The notes: generated from the letters alone by a model not told the origin. 64,000 bases of DNA from JBBQZU01 sp041749535 (GCA_041749535.1 JBGTBE010000079.1:17487-81486); one strand, 5' to 3'. Numbered from the stretch's first letter, positions 51,754 through 61,852 are shown. Program-made: numbers and translations.

Positions 51754-53343
51754 ATGGCAGCCACAAAGACCCCACATGTCAAAGGATCAAGGACCAATAG
51801 GTTTATAGTGCTCACTGCACTCATCGTAGCTCTTGGAGGATTCTTGATGGGCTTCGATGCTTCTGTAATCTCTGGAGTGAATAAGTTTATAGAGCTCGAG
51901 TTTGAGCTCACCAAACTGGAACTGGGCTGGGCAGTGAGTTCGCTTACACTTACAGCAACTTTAGCCATGATGGTATCTGGACCGCTCAGCGATAAATTTG
52001 GCCGTAAAAAGATACTTACTATAGCCGCAATTCTGTATACCATTTCGGCGTTGGGATCAGCCGTAGCCCCTACTTTTTTCTGGCTTATTGCAGCCCGAAT
52101 GCTTGGTGGAATAGGCGTTGGTGCTTCGCTCATCATTGCTCCCATGTATATCGCAGAGATCTCACCACCTCACCTTCGCGGTCGTATGGTTTCATTCAAC
52201 CAACTGAATATTGTGCTTGGTATTTCAGTGGCATTTTTCTCCAATTATTTGATTCTTCAATGGGGGCAGTCAGAATCAGAATGGGCACAATATCTAAAAT
52301 TCGGGGAGTACAACTGGCGATGGATGCTTGGCGTTGAAGCTATACCGGCTATTCTGTATTTCTTCGGGTTATTCTTTGTGCCAAGCAGTCCGCGATGGCT
52401 GGCTATGAAGGGGCGCTATGATGAAGCACTTACAGTGATGAGCCGAGCGTGCCATCCTGATGAAGCAGCCAGAATAATACAATCTGTGAAGGACAGCATG
52501 ATTGATTCTGGTCACACAAAAAAAACACCTGTCAAAACACTTTTTCAACCAGCCCTTCGATTGGTGCTCACCATAGGCCTGGTTATTGGCATTTTACAAC
52601 AAATTACCGGTATCAACTCGGTGTTTTTCTACGCACCCATGATTTTTGAGCAATCGGGTATAGGAACCGATGCTTCCTTCTCTCAGGCCATTTATGTAGG
52701 ACTTATCAACCTGGTATTCACACTACTTGCTATTTCATTGATCGATAAACTTGGAAGAAAACCATTGCTGGTCATTGGTGTTTCTGGCATCGCGTTGTGC
52801 ATGTTTCTTCTTTCATACGGTTTCCATTCTGCCACTTATACCTTGAATGAAGCCACAGTCGCCGAGTTGCCCGCCGAGATTGACAGGGCTCAACTGGCAC
52901 CCATGATCAATGCTACATTCGCTGATGATGTGAGTTTTAAAAATGCCCTTAGGGAATCTCTTGGGGTAGCTACTGCTAAAACCTATGAATCTGAATTGAT
53001 TACAGCTGCAGTTTCGATGAATGCATGGCTTATTCTCATAGGAATTCTTGGCTTCGTAGCATCCTTTGCGATAAGTATAGGTCCTGTGATGTGGGTGCTT
53101 TTTTCGGAGTTGTTCCCCATCTGGATCCGCGGAATTGCAATATCCTTCGTCGGTCTGGTAAACTCTGCTGTGAGTTTCGGTGTGCAGCTCATTTTTCCAT
53201 GGGAATTAGAAGCCTTAGGGAGTACATACACCTTTATGATTTATGGAATTTTCGCAGCACTTGGTCTGCTATTTATCGTGTTTGTGCTACCCGAAACCAA
53301 AGGTAAATCGCTCGAGGAACTTGAAAAAATTCTGGTGAAATGA
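51754..53343 (+). CDS. MFS sugar porter
   Basis: A 529-residue inner-membrane transporter of the sugar porter family. Twelve hydrophobic segments are seen with the family motifs GFDASVISGV, SDKFGRKK, RMLGGIGVGASLIIAPMYIAEISPPHLRG, VPSSPRWLAMKGRYDEAL, QQITGINSVFFYAPMIF, DKLGRKPLL and PETKGKSLEEL. Between segments 9 and 10 there is an insertion of about 65 polar residues (YTLNEATVAELPAE ... TYESELITAA), present in many Bacteroidota relatives. It probably imports glucose or short beta-glucan products by proton symport. It sits between two GH genes in the same operon; its stop overlaps the next GH16 start by 4 bases. Confidence 0.93.
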   Translation: MAATKTPHVKGSRTNRFIVLTALIVALGGFLMGFDASVISGVNKFIELEFELTKLELGWAVSSLTLTATLAMMVSGPLSDKFGRKKILTIAAILYTISALGSAVAPTFFWLIAARMLGGIGVGASLIIAPMYIAEISPPHLRGRMVSFNQLNIVLGISVAFFSNYLILQWGQSESEWAQYLKFGEYNWRWMLGVEAIPAILYFFGLFFVPSSPRWLAMKGRYDEALTVMSRACHPDEAARIIQSVKDSMIDSGHTKKTPVKTLFQPALRLVLTIGLVIGILQQITGINSVFFYAPMIFEQSGIGTDASFSQAIYVGLINLVFTLLAISLIDKLGRKPLLVIGVSGIALCMFLLSYGFHSATYTLNEATVAELPAEIDRAQLAPMINATFADDVSFKNALRESLGVATAKTYESELITAAVSMNAWLILIGILGFVASFAISIGPVMWVLFSELFPIWIRGIAISFVGLVNSAVSFGVQLIFPWELEALGSTYTFMIYGIFAALGLLFIVFVLPETKGKSLEELEKILVK

Positions 53344-54632
53344 GGCAAGTTTTTGGTTTTTGTTGTTTGGTTATTTGTCTCGCAAGTTCATGCGCACCCG
53401 ATGCCGTGAGTGAGGAAGTGGTAATGTCCGATTCTACTCTTTTGGTACAAACAATAATAACTATTGAAGCCGAAAGCTTTACTGATTCGGGTGGTGAAGT
53501 TGGTTCTGATAAGCCGAATTCAGAGCTTAATTATATCACTACTGTAGACGAAAGCTGGCTTGCATTTAACGTGATCGTGCCTGAAGCAGGACGATACATC
53601 ATGGAGCTCACTGCCAGTGCCGGTGCCGAAGGCGCAACAGCCTGGATTGAAGATTACTATGACAATCCTGACGGACGCACCTATAATGTGACCGGTACCA
53701 TTATAATGGACGCGGGCGATGAGAACAGTGAATCATTTCAGCAATACACCAAAACCGGCAGCCCACTGAACGCGGGAACCCACAAAATGAAACTCCACCT
53801 TAAGGGCAATGTTCGGGTGGACAAATTTGAATTTAAATTGATCAAACCGCACGTTCATACTCCGGTTTCGCTTACGCAAAATATGAGTGGAGAAGAATGG
53901 GTAATTGTCTGGTCTGACGAGTTTGATGGCACCGGCCTTCCTGATACTTCAAAATGGACCTTCGATATTGGCGATTGGGGTTGGGGAAACAACGAATTAC
54001 AGTATTACACAGAAAACCGTGTCGAAAATGCCCGCCTTGAAGATGGCAATCTGATAATTGAAGCCCTCAAGAATGACGAAGGAAATGAATGGACATCAGC
54101 CCGGCTTACCACCCGTGGCAAAGTATCGTTCACCTATGGCAGGATAGAATTTAGGGCGCGTGTACCAAAGGAAAAAGGAAACTGGGCTGCAGGATGGACC
54201 CTCGGCGACAGCTATTTGGATGAGATTTCATGGCCCTATTGTGGCGAAATTGACATTCTGGAAAGTGTGGGTTATGAAATGGATGATGCTACAGGGGATG
54301 GCAAGGCACATGCATCTGCACATTGCGGAGCTTATTATTTCAAGCTTGGCAATCAGCCAACAGGTATTATCGACGTGAAAAACATGAACGAAGCTTATCA
54401 CACTTATGCCGTGGATTGGGGGCCTGATGGCATGACGGCTTCAGTAGATGGCATCAGCTATTTTACTTACAACGATACTTCTACACCACTTTCATGGCCA
54501 TTCGATAAGCCGCAAAATATCATACTGAACCTCGCAATGGGCGGTGGTTGGGGTGGCCTGCAGGGAATGGATGAAAATGTAACATCGCAAAAGTTTATGC
54601 TTGACTATGTAAGGGTATACGAAAAACGCTGA
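53340..54632 (+). CDS. GH16 beta-glucanase with CBM6-like domain, lipoprotein
   Basis: A 430-residue protein with a lipoprotein signal (FGFCCLVICLASSC). Residues about 38-165 form a CBM6/35-like carbohydrate-binding module (TIEAESFTDSGGEV, WLAFNVIVPEAGRYIMEL, GNVRVDKFEFKLI). The GH16 domain (about 180-430) shows WSDEFDGTGLPDTSKWTFDI, GWGNNELQYYTENR, FTYGRIEFRARVPKEKGNWA, the ExDxxE motif GEIDILESVG and HASAHCGAYYF. It should cut beta-1,3-glucans at the cell surface or in the periplasm. It overlaps the MFS gene by 4 bases and the following GH3 by 1, so it is tightly coupled within the operon. Confidence 0.92.
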   Translation: MRQVFGFCCLVICLASSCAPDAVSEEVVMSDSTLLVQTIITIEAESFTDSGGEVGSDKPNSELNYITTVDESWLAFNVIVPEAGRYIMELTASAGAEGATAWIEDYYDNPDGRTYNVTGTIIMDAGDENSESFQQYTKTGSPLNAGTHKMKLHLKGNVRVDKFEFKLIKPHVHTPVSLTQNMSGEEWVIVWSDEFDGTGLPDTSKWTFDIGDWGWGNNELQYYTENRVENARLEDGNLIIEALKNDEGNEWTSARLTTRGKVSFTYGRIEFRARVPKEKGNWAAGWTLGDSYLDEISWPYCGEIDILESVGYEMDDATGDGKAHASAHCGAYYFKLGNQPTGIIDVKNMNEAYHTYAVDWGPDGMTASVDGISYFTYNDTSTPLSWPFDKPQNIILNLAMGGGWGGLQGMDENVTSQKFMLDYVRVYEKR

Positions 54633-56977
54633 TGAGAACTTTCAAAACCATAGTGTTCATCTTCCTCACTGGCTTTGCAGCCTTCGTGTGGATGGGTTTT
54701 GAAAAATCAGAACAACCTCTTATTTCCGAGAGTATTGACAAAAGGGTAGAAGCTATTCTGGCCAAAATGACCCTTGAAGAAAAAGCGGGCCAAATGACAA
54801 ATATCAGCCTGATAGCTCTGGCCAAAGGTGAATTTTGGATGCGCCGCGATACAGTGGAACTCGACACAGCAAAAATCCGCGATCTTATTCTGAACCACCA
54901 CGTTGGGTCAGTGCAAAACCTGGGAACGTATCCGCTCAGCCCTTCTGAATGGCGCAAATACATTGGTATTCTACAGAATATTGCGCTCAATGAAACACGA
55001 CTTGGAATACCAATTTTATATGGAATTGATGCGGTACATGGGGCCAATTATACTGCTGGATCAACATTGCTTCCTCAGCAGCTTACACTTGCTGCTACCT
55101 GGAATCCTGCGCTGGCTGAAAAAGCAGGTGCAATTACTTCCTATGAAGTAAAAGCATCGGGTATTCCATGGAATTATGCGCCCGTGCTTGACGTATGCCG
55201 CAATCCACTGTGGGGCCGCGTATTCGAAACATTTGGAGAAGATACCTACCTCACCACAGCCATGGGCCAAGCCATGATCCGCGGAGCTCAAGGCAATAAT
55301 ATTGCAGGCGATTACGCAACGGCAGTTTGTTTAAAGCATTTCTGGGGCTACGGCCATCCTGCAAATGGCAAAGACCGATCACCGACGTACCTGCCGGAGC
55401 GAATGCTCAGACAAATTCATTTGCCCCCTTTTGCTGCTGCTATTGAAGAGGGAGCATTGACAGTAATGCTCAATTCAGGCTCTGTAAATGGAATTCCAAG
55501 TCATGCCGACCCATACCTGATTACCGATATTCTGAAGGGAGAGCTGGGCTTCGAAGGTTTTGTGATTTCTGATTGGGAAGACATAATGAACCTTGTAAAT
55601 ACCCATCAGGTAGCCAAAGACGAGAAGGAAGCTGTGAAGCTATCGGTAAATGCAGGACTTGATATGTGCATGGAACCCTATGATGCGAGTTTTGCTGAAA
55701 TGCTGGTGGAGCTGGTGCAGGAAGGTGAAGTGCCCATGCAGCGCGTTGATGATGCCGTAAGACGCATACTCCGCGTGAAAATGACACTCGGTCTTTTCGA
55801 AAGGCCTCTTACCAATCCTGATATTTACGAGAAGTTCGGGTCTGAAGAATTTGCGGAAGCCAGTTTCGAAACCGCAATTGAGGCAATGACCTTATTGAAA
55901 AATGAAAGCAATGTTTTGCCTTTGCCAAAAGGTAAAACATTCCTTGTTACTGGAGTAGCTGCCCACTCTTTGAACTACCTGAACGGCGCCTGGTCCCGCA
56001 CCTGGGGTGGTGGTGATACTACCTTTAATGATATGGGTAAGCAGACCATCCTTGATGCTATTCGTTCGAAGGCCGGTACTTCAAACGTTTCATGGGTTCA
56101 GGGTACGGATTACGATAGTGATGTGAATACCGCTGAAGCAGTGAAGGCTGCCGCCAATGTTGATTATATAGTGCTTTGCCTTGGTGAGAAACCAGCCACA
56201 GAAAAGCCCAGTGATATAGACAACATCGACATGCCACGTGCCCAGCTCGATTTAGCGAAAGCTTTGGCAAAAACTGGCAAGCCACTTATACTCGTGTTGG
56301 TAGAAGCCCGTCCAAGGGTGATCAGCGAAATTGAACCATTTGCAACCGGTATACTAATGGCTTACCTTCCGGGAAATGAAGGCGGCCGTGCCATAGCCGA
56401 AGTGTTGTACGGCGATCATAATCCTTCCGGAAAATTGCCAATTACATATCCGCGCCATTCGGGTTCAGTATGGACTTACGACCATACCAAGGCCGACCGC
56501 CGAGATGCGGGTTTTGGTCATGATGGATTCAAACCGCAGTACGAATTTGGCTTTGGCCTGAGTTATACTCAGTTTGCCTATAGTGCATTATCTGTAAGCC
56601 AAGACACCATCTCCGGAAAGGAACCTTTAGAAGTCTCGGTTGTGGTCACCAATACAGGGGCCCGAAATGGAAAAGAAGTGGTACAGCTTTATTCGGCTGA
56701 TTTGGTAGCGAGCATTGTACCTGCAGTGAAGCAACTGCGCAAGTTTGAGAAAGTCGAGCTCGCACCGGGAGAATCCAAAACTGTACAATTTTCTATTTCA
56801 GAAAATGACCTTGCTTTTGTGAACATGGACCATAAGTGGATCACAGAAGATGGAGATTTTACCCTGATGATAGATACCCTCACCGCTAGGTTTCACTACC
56901 GAAAAGGGACATCCTATCCATTGGGTATGAACGAAATATTGAACAACAATAACAATCGGAAGCGAAATAAGCAATGA
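54632..56977 (+). CDS. GH3 beta-glucosidase, exported
   Basis: A 781-residue GH3 enzyme with an N-terminal signal or anchor (FKTIVFIFLTGFAAFVWMGF), so it is exported or membrane-held. Order: barrel (AILAKMTLEEKAGQMTNISL, LTLAATWNPALAEKAG, NYAPVLDVCRNPLWGR, KHFWGYGHPANGKDR), nucleophile Asp in GFVISDWEDIM, sandwich domain with the LGEKPATEKPSDIDNIDMP region, and a fibronectin-III-like tail. Its last genes-in-frame residues (NNNNNRKRNKQ) are a basic tail. Acting in the periplasm, it would trim laminari-oligosaccharides to glucose. Start codon shares one base with the GH16 stop; stop overlaps the next GH3 by 4 bases. Confidence 0.93.
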   Translation: MRTFKTIVFIFLTGFAAFVWMGFEKSEQPLISESIDKRVEAILAKMTLEEKAGQMTNISLIALAKGEFWMRRDTVELDTAKIRDLILNHHVGSVQNLGTYPLSPSEWRKYIGILQNIALNETRLGIPILYGIDAVHGANYTAGSTLLPQQLTLAATWNPALAEKAGAITSYEVKASGIPWNYAPVLDVCRNPLWGRVFETFGEDTYLTTAMGQAMIRGAQGNNIAGDYATAVCLKHFWGYGHPANGKDRSPTYLPERMLRQIHLPPFAAAIEEGALTVMLNSGSVNGIPSHADPYLITDILKGELGFEGFVISDWEDIMNLVNTHQVAKDEKEAVKLSVNAGLDMCMEPYDASFAEMLVELVQEGEVPMQRVDDAVRRILRVKMTLGLFERPLTNPDIYEKFGSEEFAEASFETAIEAMTLLKNESNVLPLPKGKTFLVTGVAAHSLNYLNGAWSRTWGGGDTTFNDMGKQTILDAIRSKAGTSNVSWVQGTDYDSDVNTAEAVKAAANVDYIVLCLGEKPATEKPSDIDNIDMPRAQLDLAKALAKTGKPLILVLVEARPRVISEIEPFATGILMAYLPGNEGGRAIAEVLYGDHNPSGKLPITYPRHSGSVWTYDHTKADRRDAGFGHDGFKPQYEFGFGLSYTQFAYSALSVSQDTISGKEPLEVSVVVTNTGARNGKEVVQLYSADLVASIVPAVKQLRKFEKVELAPGESKTVQFSISENDLAFVNMDHKWITEDGDFTLMIDTLTARFHYRKGTSYPLGMNEILNNNNNRKRNKQ

Positions 56978-58875
56978 CCGAAAAAGAAATATACAACAGA
57001 GCCGATGAATGGCTGCGCAAGATGAGTCTGGAGCAAAAGATTGGCCAGATGATTCAGACTGAACGCATGTCAATATCCCCTGCACAGGTGAAGGAATTTC
57101 ACCTAGGCTCGGTGCTGAGCGGCGGTGGATCATGTCCTGGTAATAATACACCGGCCGATTGGGTAGCAATGAATGATGCGTATTGGGCTGCCTCGGTGGA
57201 AGAGGATGATACCCACTTGCCTATTCCCATTCTCTATGGTGTCGATGCAATTCATGGAAATAACAATGTGCTCGGTGCTACCATTTTCCCTCATAATATA
57301 GGGCTGGGCTGTGCCAACGACCCGGACCTGCTCATGCGAATTGCGCAAGTAACTGCACGCGAAATACTCGCTACTGGGGTAGAATGGACTTTTGCGCCAA
57401 CACTCGCCGTAGCCCGAAATAACCACTGGGGCCGCACCTATGAGAGCTATTCTGAAGATCCGGAAATAGTTAAATCTTATGCCGGACCTTTCGTAAATGG
57501 GCTGCAGGGAGATTTGGGCCGCGACTCGGTAATAGCCTGCGTAAAGCATTGGGTGGGCGACGGTGGTACTACCTACGGAATTGACCAGGGCGATACAAAT
57601 CTAAGCGAAGCCGAACTGCGCCGTATGCATATGTCGCCATATCCACCTGCCATATCAGCAGGAGTACTTACAGTTATGGCATCGTTCAACAGTTGGAACG
57701 GAGATAAGTTACATGGACATAAATATCTGCTCACTGATGTGCTGAAGAATGAGCTTGGCTTCAATGGATTTATCATTTCCGACTGGGATGGCTGCGACTA
57801 CCTCGATCCTGATTTTTATAATACGGTTGCACTTGGCGTAAATGCGGGAATCGATATGTTTATGGTTTCCGAAAAATGGAGAGCATTTGGCGAAAGCCTG
57901 CGCCACCATGTGCAAAGTGGCACAGTGAAAATAGAGAGAATAGATGATGCTGTGCGAAGAATTTTATATGTTAAAATCAAATTCGGACTATTTGAAAAGC
58001 CCCGTCCCGCGGAGCGTTTCTGGTCTAATTCAAAGCTGTTTGGTTCTAAAGAGCACAGAGAAGTAGCCCGCGAAGCCGTCAGGAAATCACTGGTATTGCT
58101 GAAAAATGAGAACAATATATTACCACTTCGAAAGGATGCCCGAATTATTGTGGCAGGTAAAAATGCCAACGACTGCGGGCACCAATGTGGAGGATTTACA
58201 GTGGCATGGCAAGGGGTTTCTGACAGTAGGAATGTGGTGGGCGAAAGCATGGCCGGTGCCATTACATCGGGTTATGGATCAAATGCCAGCGTCCAGAAAG
58301 GTCAGATCGTTGGAGGCACATCTATTTGGGATGGAATCAGGGCCGTGGCCCCAAATGCACAATTAAACCCAGATGGTACCAAAGCTGAGAAATCCCGGCA
58401 CGACGTGGGCATTGTGGTAGTTGGTGAAACGCCATATGCCGAAGGAATGGGCGATATACGCGATGGAGACGATGTAATTGTAGAGATGGGGTCGCAGATC
58501 AAAGGCCTTATGAAAGTATTGCATCCTTATGGAAAATCATTGGTGCTGAATGATTTGCACCCCGAAGACCTGCGTGCCATCTTAAATATTACAAGTAAAG
58601 GCATTCCAGCCGTGGTGGTATTACTTAGCGGACGAACCTTGATTATTGAAAAAGAACTCAATGCTTCATCGGCATTTGTAGCCGCTTGGCTTCCGGGCTC
58701 AGAAGGCAATGGAGTAGCGGATCTGCTCTTCGGCGATTACGACTTTCAGGGCAAACTTTCATTTACATGGCAGAAAAAGGCAGATGAGAGTTTCAAGGTG
58801 CGTGATGCCCACTACGAGCCTTTGTTTGGATATGGCTACGGACTCAATTATTCAAAAGAAAAAACCAGCGTATGA
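56974..58875 (+). CDS. GH3 exo-beta-glucanase type, no signal peptide
   Basis: A 633-residue two-domain GH3 protein without a fibronectin-III tail, which resembles the exo-1,3/1,4-beta-glucanase (barley ExoI, Cel3-type) branch. Marks are WLRKMSLEQKIGQMIQTER, LYGVDAIHGNNNVLGATIFP, TFAPTLAVARNNHWGRTYES, KHWVGDGGTTYGIDQGDTNL, nucleophile Asp in GFIISDWDGCDYL, GHQCGGFTVAWQG and acid/base Glu in VVVGETPYAEGMGD. No signal peptide is seen (MTEKEIYNRADEW), so it is predicted cytoplasmic, although other members of this branch are exported. It overlaps the preceding GH3 by 4 bases and ends the tightly coupled gene run. Confidence 0.92.
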   Translation: MTEKEIYNRADEWLRKMSLEQKIGQMIQTERMSISPAQVKEFHLGSVLSGGGSCPGNNTPADWVAMNDAYWAASVEEDDTHLPIPILYGVDAIHGNNNVLGATIFPHNIGLGCANDPDLLMRIAQVTAREILATGVEWTFAPTLAVARNNHWGRTYESYSEDPEIVKSYAGPFVNGLQGDLGRDSVIACVKHWVGDGGTTYGIDQGDTNLSEAELRRMHMSPYPPAISAGVLTVMASFNSWNGDKLHGHKYLLTDVLKNELGFNGFIISDWDGCDYLDPDFYNTVALGVNAGIDMFMVSEKWRAFGESLRHHVQSGTVKIERIDDAVRRILYVKIKFGLFEKPRPAERFWSNSKLFGSKEHREVAREAVRKSLVLLKNENNILPLRKDARIIVAGKNANDCGHQCGGFTVAWQGVSDSRNVVGESMAGAITSGYGSNASVQKGQIVGGTSIWDGIRAVAPNAQLNPDGTKAEKSRHDVGIVVVGETPYAEGMGDIRDGDDVIVEMGSQIKGLMKVLHPYGKSLVLNDLHPEDLRAILNITSKGIPAVVVLLSGRTLIIEKELNASSAFVAAWLPGSEGNGVADLLFGDYDFQGKLSFTWQKKADESFKVRDAHYEPLFGYGYGLNYSKEKTSV

Positions 58876-58982
58876 GTTTTGGAATAAGACATTTTACATC
58901 AACCCGAAAAGGTGAACGGATGAGGTAAATAAACCCACTCCTTAAACTATTTCACAAATTTTTAACCAAAAACAATTAAATC

Positions 58983-61799
58983 ATGAAGTCAATTTTTATT
59001 TACCTGTTTACAATCTTCAGCCTTGCCGGTATGACCCTGCAGGCTCAGGATGCGCCTTGTAGCGGCCAGTCTACAGCTGCAGCTGAAGGTACCTTTACCT
59101 TGGGCTACAACTACACCATTACCACCAATGGCAGCGATGTCACGGCGGTATTTCAGTTACTTGATCCAAAAGTGGGTCTTGTAGCTTTTGCCCAAACCTA
59201 CAACCCTAATTTTGCAGAAGTGCAAATGGCTGCGGTTGGAGACCCTGCAGCCCAAACGTTTACGGCAACTTTTTCAGGACAAACTGCCGGTGCGCCATTT
59301 AACATTGCGTGCAAATTTGCCTTTGCCGGTGGCCTTGCAACCACTCCTGTGCTTGCTTATGTGGTGAACACCGGCTGTGGAGGAGGAAGCTCATCATTGA
59401 TTTCACTTCCCGTGACGTTTGAAGATGATGCGCTGGATTATGAACTTCAGGACTTTGCTGGAACAGCTTCTGAAATTATTGTGGATCCTACAGATGCAGG
59501 CAATACGGTGGTGAGAACCATAAAGTCTGCTTCTGCTGAATTATTCGCAGGTACTACTGTAGCCGATGTAAGTGGATTCTCTGAAGCTATACCTTTCGTA
59601 CTTGGTTCTTCATTTATGACTGTGCGTGTATGGTCACCGGATGCAGGCATTCCTGTGCGACTTAAAGTTGAGCAAGTTGGTGTACCCGCAATTTCAGTTG
59701 AAACTGAGGCAACAACCACTGTTGCCAATGCATGGGAAACCCTGACCTTCAATTTTGCGAATCAGGCGCCTGGCACAGCAGCAATTGGATATGGCAATAC
59801 CTATAACAAGGCCACGATTTTCTTCAATTTTGGGACCACCGGTGCAGAAGCTGGAGAGAAAACGTATTACTGGGATGATGTAGCATTCTTGCCAGGTGAG
59901 CCAGTTGTTGGAATTGAACTTCCTGTAACTTTTGAAGATGAAGAGATCGATTATGCACTAACTGATTTTGGTGGAAATGCTTCAAGTTTGGTCGCTGACC
60001 CAACCAATCCAAGCAATACCGTAGTTCAAAGCATCAGAACTGCTGGTGCCGAGTTTTTTGCAGGTACTACAGTAGGGGGTACAGTTGGACTGGCTAGTCC
60101 GATACCCTTCGTACCAGGGTCTTCTACCTTGAGTGTGCGTGTATTTTCACCGACCGCTGGCACACCAGTTCGCCTCAAGGTTGAGAACTCAGCGAACCCC
60201 GGAATATCTGTGGAAACTGAAGTGAATACTACTGTGGCTGGTGATTGGGAAACCATTCTTTTCAACTTCTCAAACCAGGTGAGTGGCACAGCCCCAATCA
60301 ATTTTGCAAATCAGTACAACAAGCCTTCGATTTTCTTCAATTTTGGAGCATCAGGAGCACCAGAGCAAATCTATTTCTGGGATGATATCGAATTCGTTCC
60401 GGGACCTCCTGCACCAGCACTTGATCTTCCTGTAGATTTCGAGAGTGATGATCTGATCTATGGTTTGGTAGATTTTGCAGGCACAGTGTCTACAAGAATT
60501 ACGGATCCTACCGACGCAGGCAATAAAGTTGTTCAAACTACCCGTACAGCAGGGTCAGCATTTTTTGCAGGAACTGTATTGGCTGAAGGTGTTGGTTTTG
60601 CAAACCCAATTGCTTTTACGCCAGAGTCTACTGTGCTATCAGTGCGTGTTTGGTCACCCGTGGCAGGTATTCAGGTTAGGCTGAAAGCCGAGGCGCTTGC
60701 AAACCCCGCGATTTCAGTAGAAACTGAAGCCACTTCAACTGTTGCCGGCGATTGGGAAACATTGAGCTTCGACTTTGCAAATGAAGCGCCTGGAACCGCC
60801 GAAATAAACTTCGCAAGCGATTACAGAAAGCTGGTTATATTCTTCAACTTTGGTGCTGAAGGAGCTCCTGAGCAAACATATTACTGGGATGATGTGCAGT
60901 TTCCTTCAGTGGCCTGCGCTGTAAATGGTGGTACTATTGCAACCAACAGCCCCAGACTTAATCTATGCAAAGGAGATGGAGTTGCGAACTTGGTGCAACT
61001 TACTGTTTCTGGTAATGTAGGTGTTGGTAGATTCGGACTTGTAACGCAATCAAACCTTGATGTAGTTGCTACCAATGCTACCGGTCTCTTCAATATGGAG
61101 AACTACCCGGCCGGAAGCTACTTCGTAGGGCATATTTCAGTAAATGATATTAGCGAGTTGTCAGGAATCACCAATGTAGATCAATTAAGCGGCTGCTTTG
61201 ATCTTTCAAACCAGCTTCCAGTAACCAGCGTTCAACTTGATGGTGGTACAATCACAGCGAATGGTTCACTTGTAGTTTGTTCAGGCAATATTGGTTTTTC
61301 TGTAACTGGAAATCAGGGGCCGAACTTCCGATGGGCACTTCTCAACCAACAGGCAACCATCGTTTTAGCGCAAAATACTACTGGAATTTTCAACGTGAAT
61401 GCACTTGCCAATGGCACATACAGAGTAGGTCATATCGCTTACGGTCAAGGTGTAAATCTTGGCGCAATCACACCTCCTATAGTTCCGGAGTGTGTGGATG
61501 CTTCGAATTTACTTACTCTTACTAAAGTGTCTTGCATACAAGCAGCTATTGAATCTTCACCAAACCCAACCGTTGGTGCATCTTATGTTACATTCTCGGT
61601 ACCGAATGATGCCTATACAACCCTTGAAGTGTACGATATGAGTGGACGCAAAATTGCTGATTTGTTCAGTCAAAATGTACAGTCAGGTGCTGAGTACCGA
61701 CTGGAATTTAACGGTTCAGGACTACCTAACGGTGTGTACGTTTACAGACTGAGTACAGAATCAGAAGTAGTGATTGAGAAATTCATGATTGCCAAATAA
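58983..61799 (+). CDS. Multi-module T9SS protein with three jelly-roll repeats
   Basis: A 938-residue secreted protein. Signal peptide (FIYLFTIFSLAGMTLQAQ), then an N-terminal domain (about 22-140; GTFTLGYNYTITTNGSD, FNIACKFAFAGG). Three homologous modules start at residues 142, 313 and 482, each reading LPVTFED or LPVDFES, VRVWSP or VRVFSP, VETEA or VETEV, WETL, FFNFG and YYWDD or YFWDD. Two shorter repeats (about 645-840; GGTIATN, GLFNMENYPAGSYFVGHI and GGTITAN, GIFNVNALANGTYRVGHI) follow, then a T9SS type A sorting domain (SSPNPTVGASYVTFSVP, LPNGVYVYRLS). No catalytic site is visible. Probably a surface glycan-binding or display protein of the glucan locus. It lies 107 bases after the GH3 gene. 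Confidence 0.82.
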   Translation: MKSIFIYLFTIFSLAGMTLQAQDAPCSGQSTAAAEGTFTLGYNYTITTNGSDVTAVFQLLDPKVGLVAFAQTYNPNFAEVQMAAVGDPAAQTFTATFSGQTAGAPFNIACKFAFAGGLATTPVLAYVVNTGCGGGSSSLISLPVTFEDDALDYELQDFAGTASEIIVDPTDAGNTVVRTIKSASAELFAGTTVADVSGFSEAIPFVLGSSFMTVRVWSPDAGIPVRLKVEQVGVPAISVETEATTTVANAWETLTFNFANQAPGTAAIGYGNTYNKATIFFNFGTTGAEAGEKTYYWDDVAFLPGEPVVGIELPVTFEDEEIDYALTDFGGNASSLVADPTNPSNTVVQSIRTAGAEFFAGTTVGGTVGLASPIPFVPGSSTLSVRVFSPTAGTPVRLKVENSANPGISVETEVNTTVAGDWETILFNFSNQVSGTAPINFANQYNKPSIFFNFGASGAPEQIYFWDDIEFVPGPPAPALDLPVDFESDDLIYGLVDFAGTVSTRITDPTDAGNKVVQTTRTAGSAFFAGTVLAEGVGFANPIAFTPESTVLSVRVWSPVAGIQVRLKAEALANPAISVETEATSTVAGDWETLSFDFANEAPGTAEINFASDYRKLVIFFNFGAEGAPEQTYYWDDVQFPSVACAVNGGTIATNSPRLNLCKGDGVANLVQLTVSGNVGVGRFGLVTQSNLDVVATNATGLFNMENYPAGSYFVGHISVNDISELSGITNVDQLSGCFDLSNQLPVTSVQLDGGTITANGSLVVCSGNIGFSVTGNQGPNFRWALLNQQATIVLAQNTTGIFNVNALANGTYRVGHIAYGQGVNLGAITPPIVPECVDASNLLTLTKVSCIQAAIESSPNPTVGASYVTFSVPNDAYTTLEVYDMSGRKIADLFSQNVQSGAEYRLEFNGSGLPNGVYVYRLSTESEVVIEKFMIAK
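59406..60905 (+). repeat. Three tandem coding repeats of about 510 bp
   Basis: Module starts are at 59406, 59919 and 60426, giving periods of 513 and 507 bp. Protein similarity is high throughout each unit, and stretches of DNA are nearly identical around TTCTTCAATTTTGG and GGGATGATGT. Units extend to related modules in the next gene. Confidence 0.85.
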
Positions 61800-61825
61800 T
61801 CAGATCAAAAAACACCAGATTGTTC

Positions 61826-61852
61826 AGCTGCCACACAATGGGTGTGGCAGCT
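61826..61852 (+). terminator. Hairpin after the multi-module T9SS gene
   Basis: A perfect 11-bp stem (AGCTGCCACAC with GTGTGGCAGCT) and a 5-base loop, 27 bases after the stop codon, followed by TCAATTTGATT without a strong T-run. It probably ends or stabilises the upstream transcript. The rest of the 204-base spacer to the next gene shows nothing clear. Confidence 0.7.

Noticed and set aside
58895..58901. Single TACATCA (TGATGTA complement) before the multi-module T9SS gene
   Set aside because: No second copy 11 bp away on either side, and one 7-mer is expected by chance at this scale.
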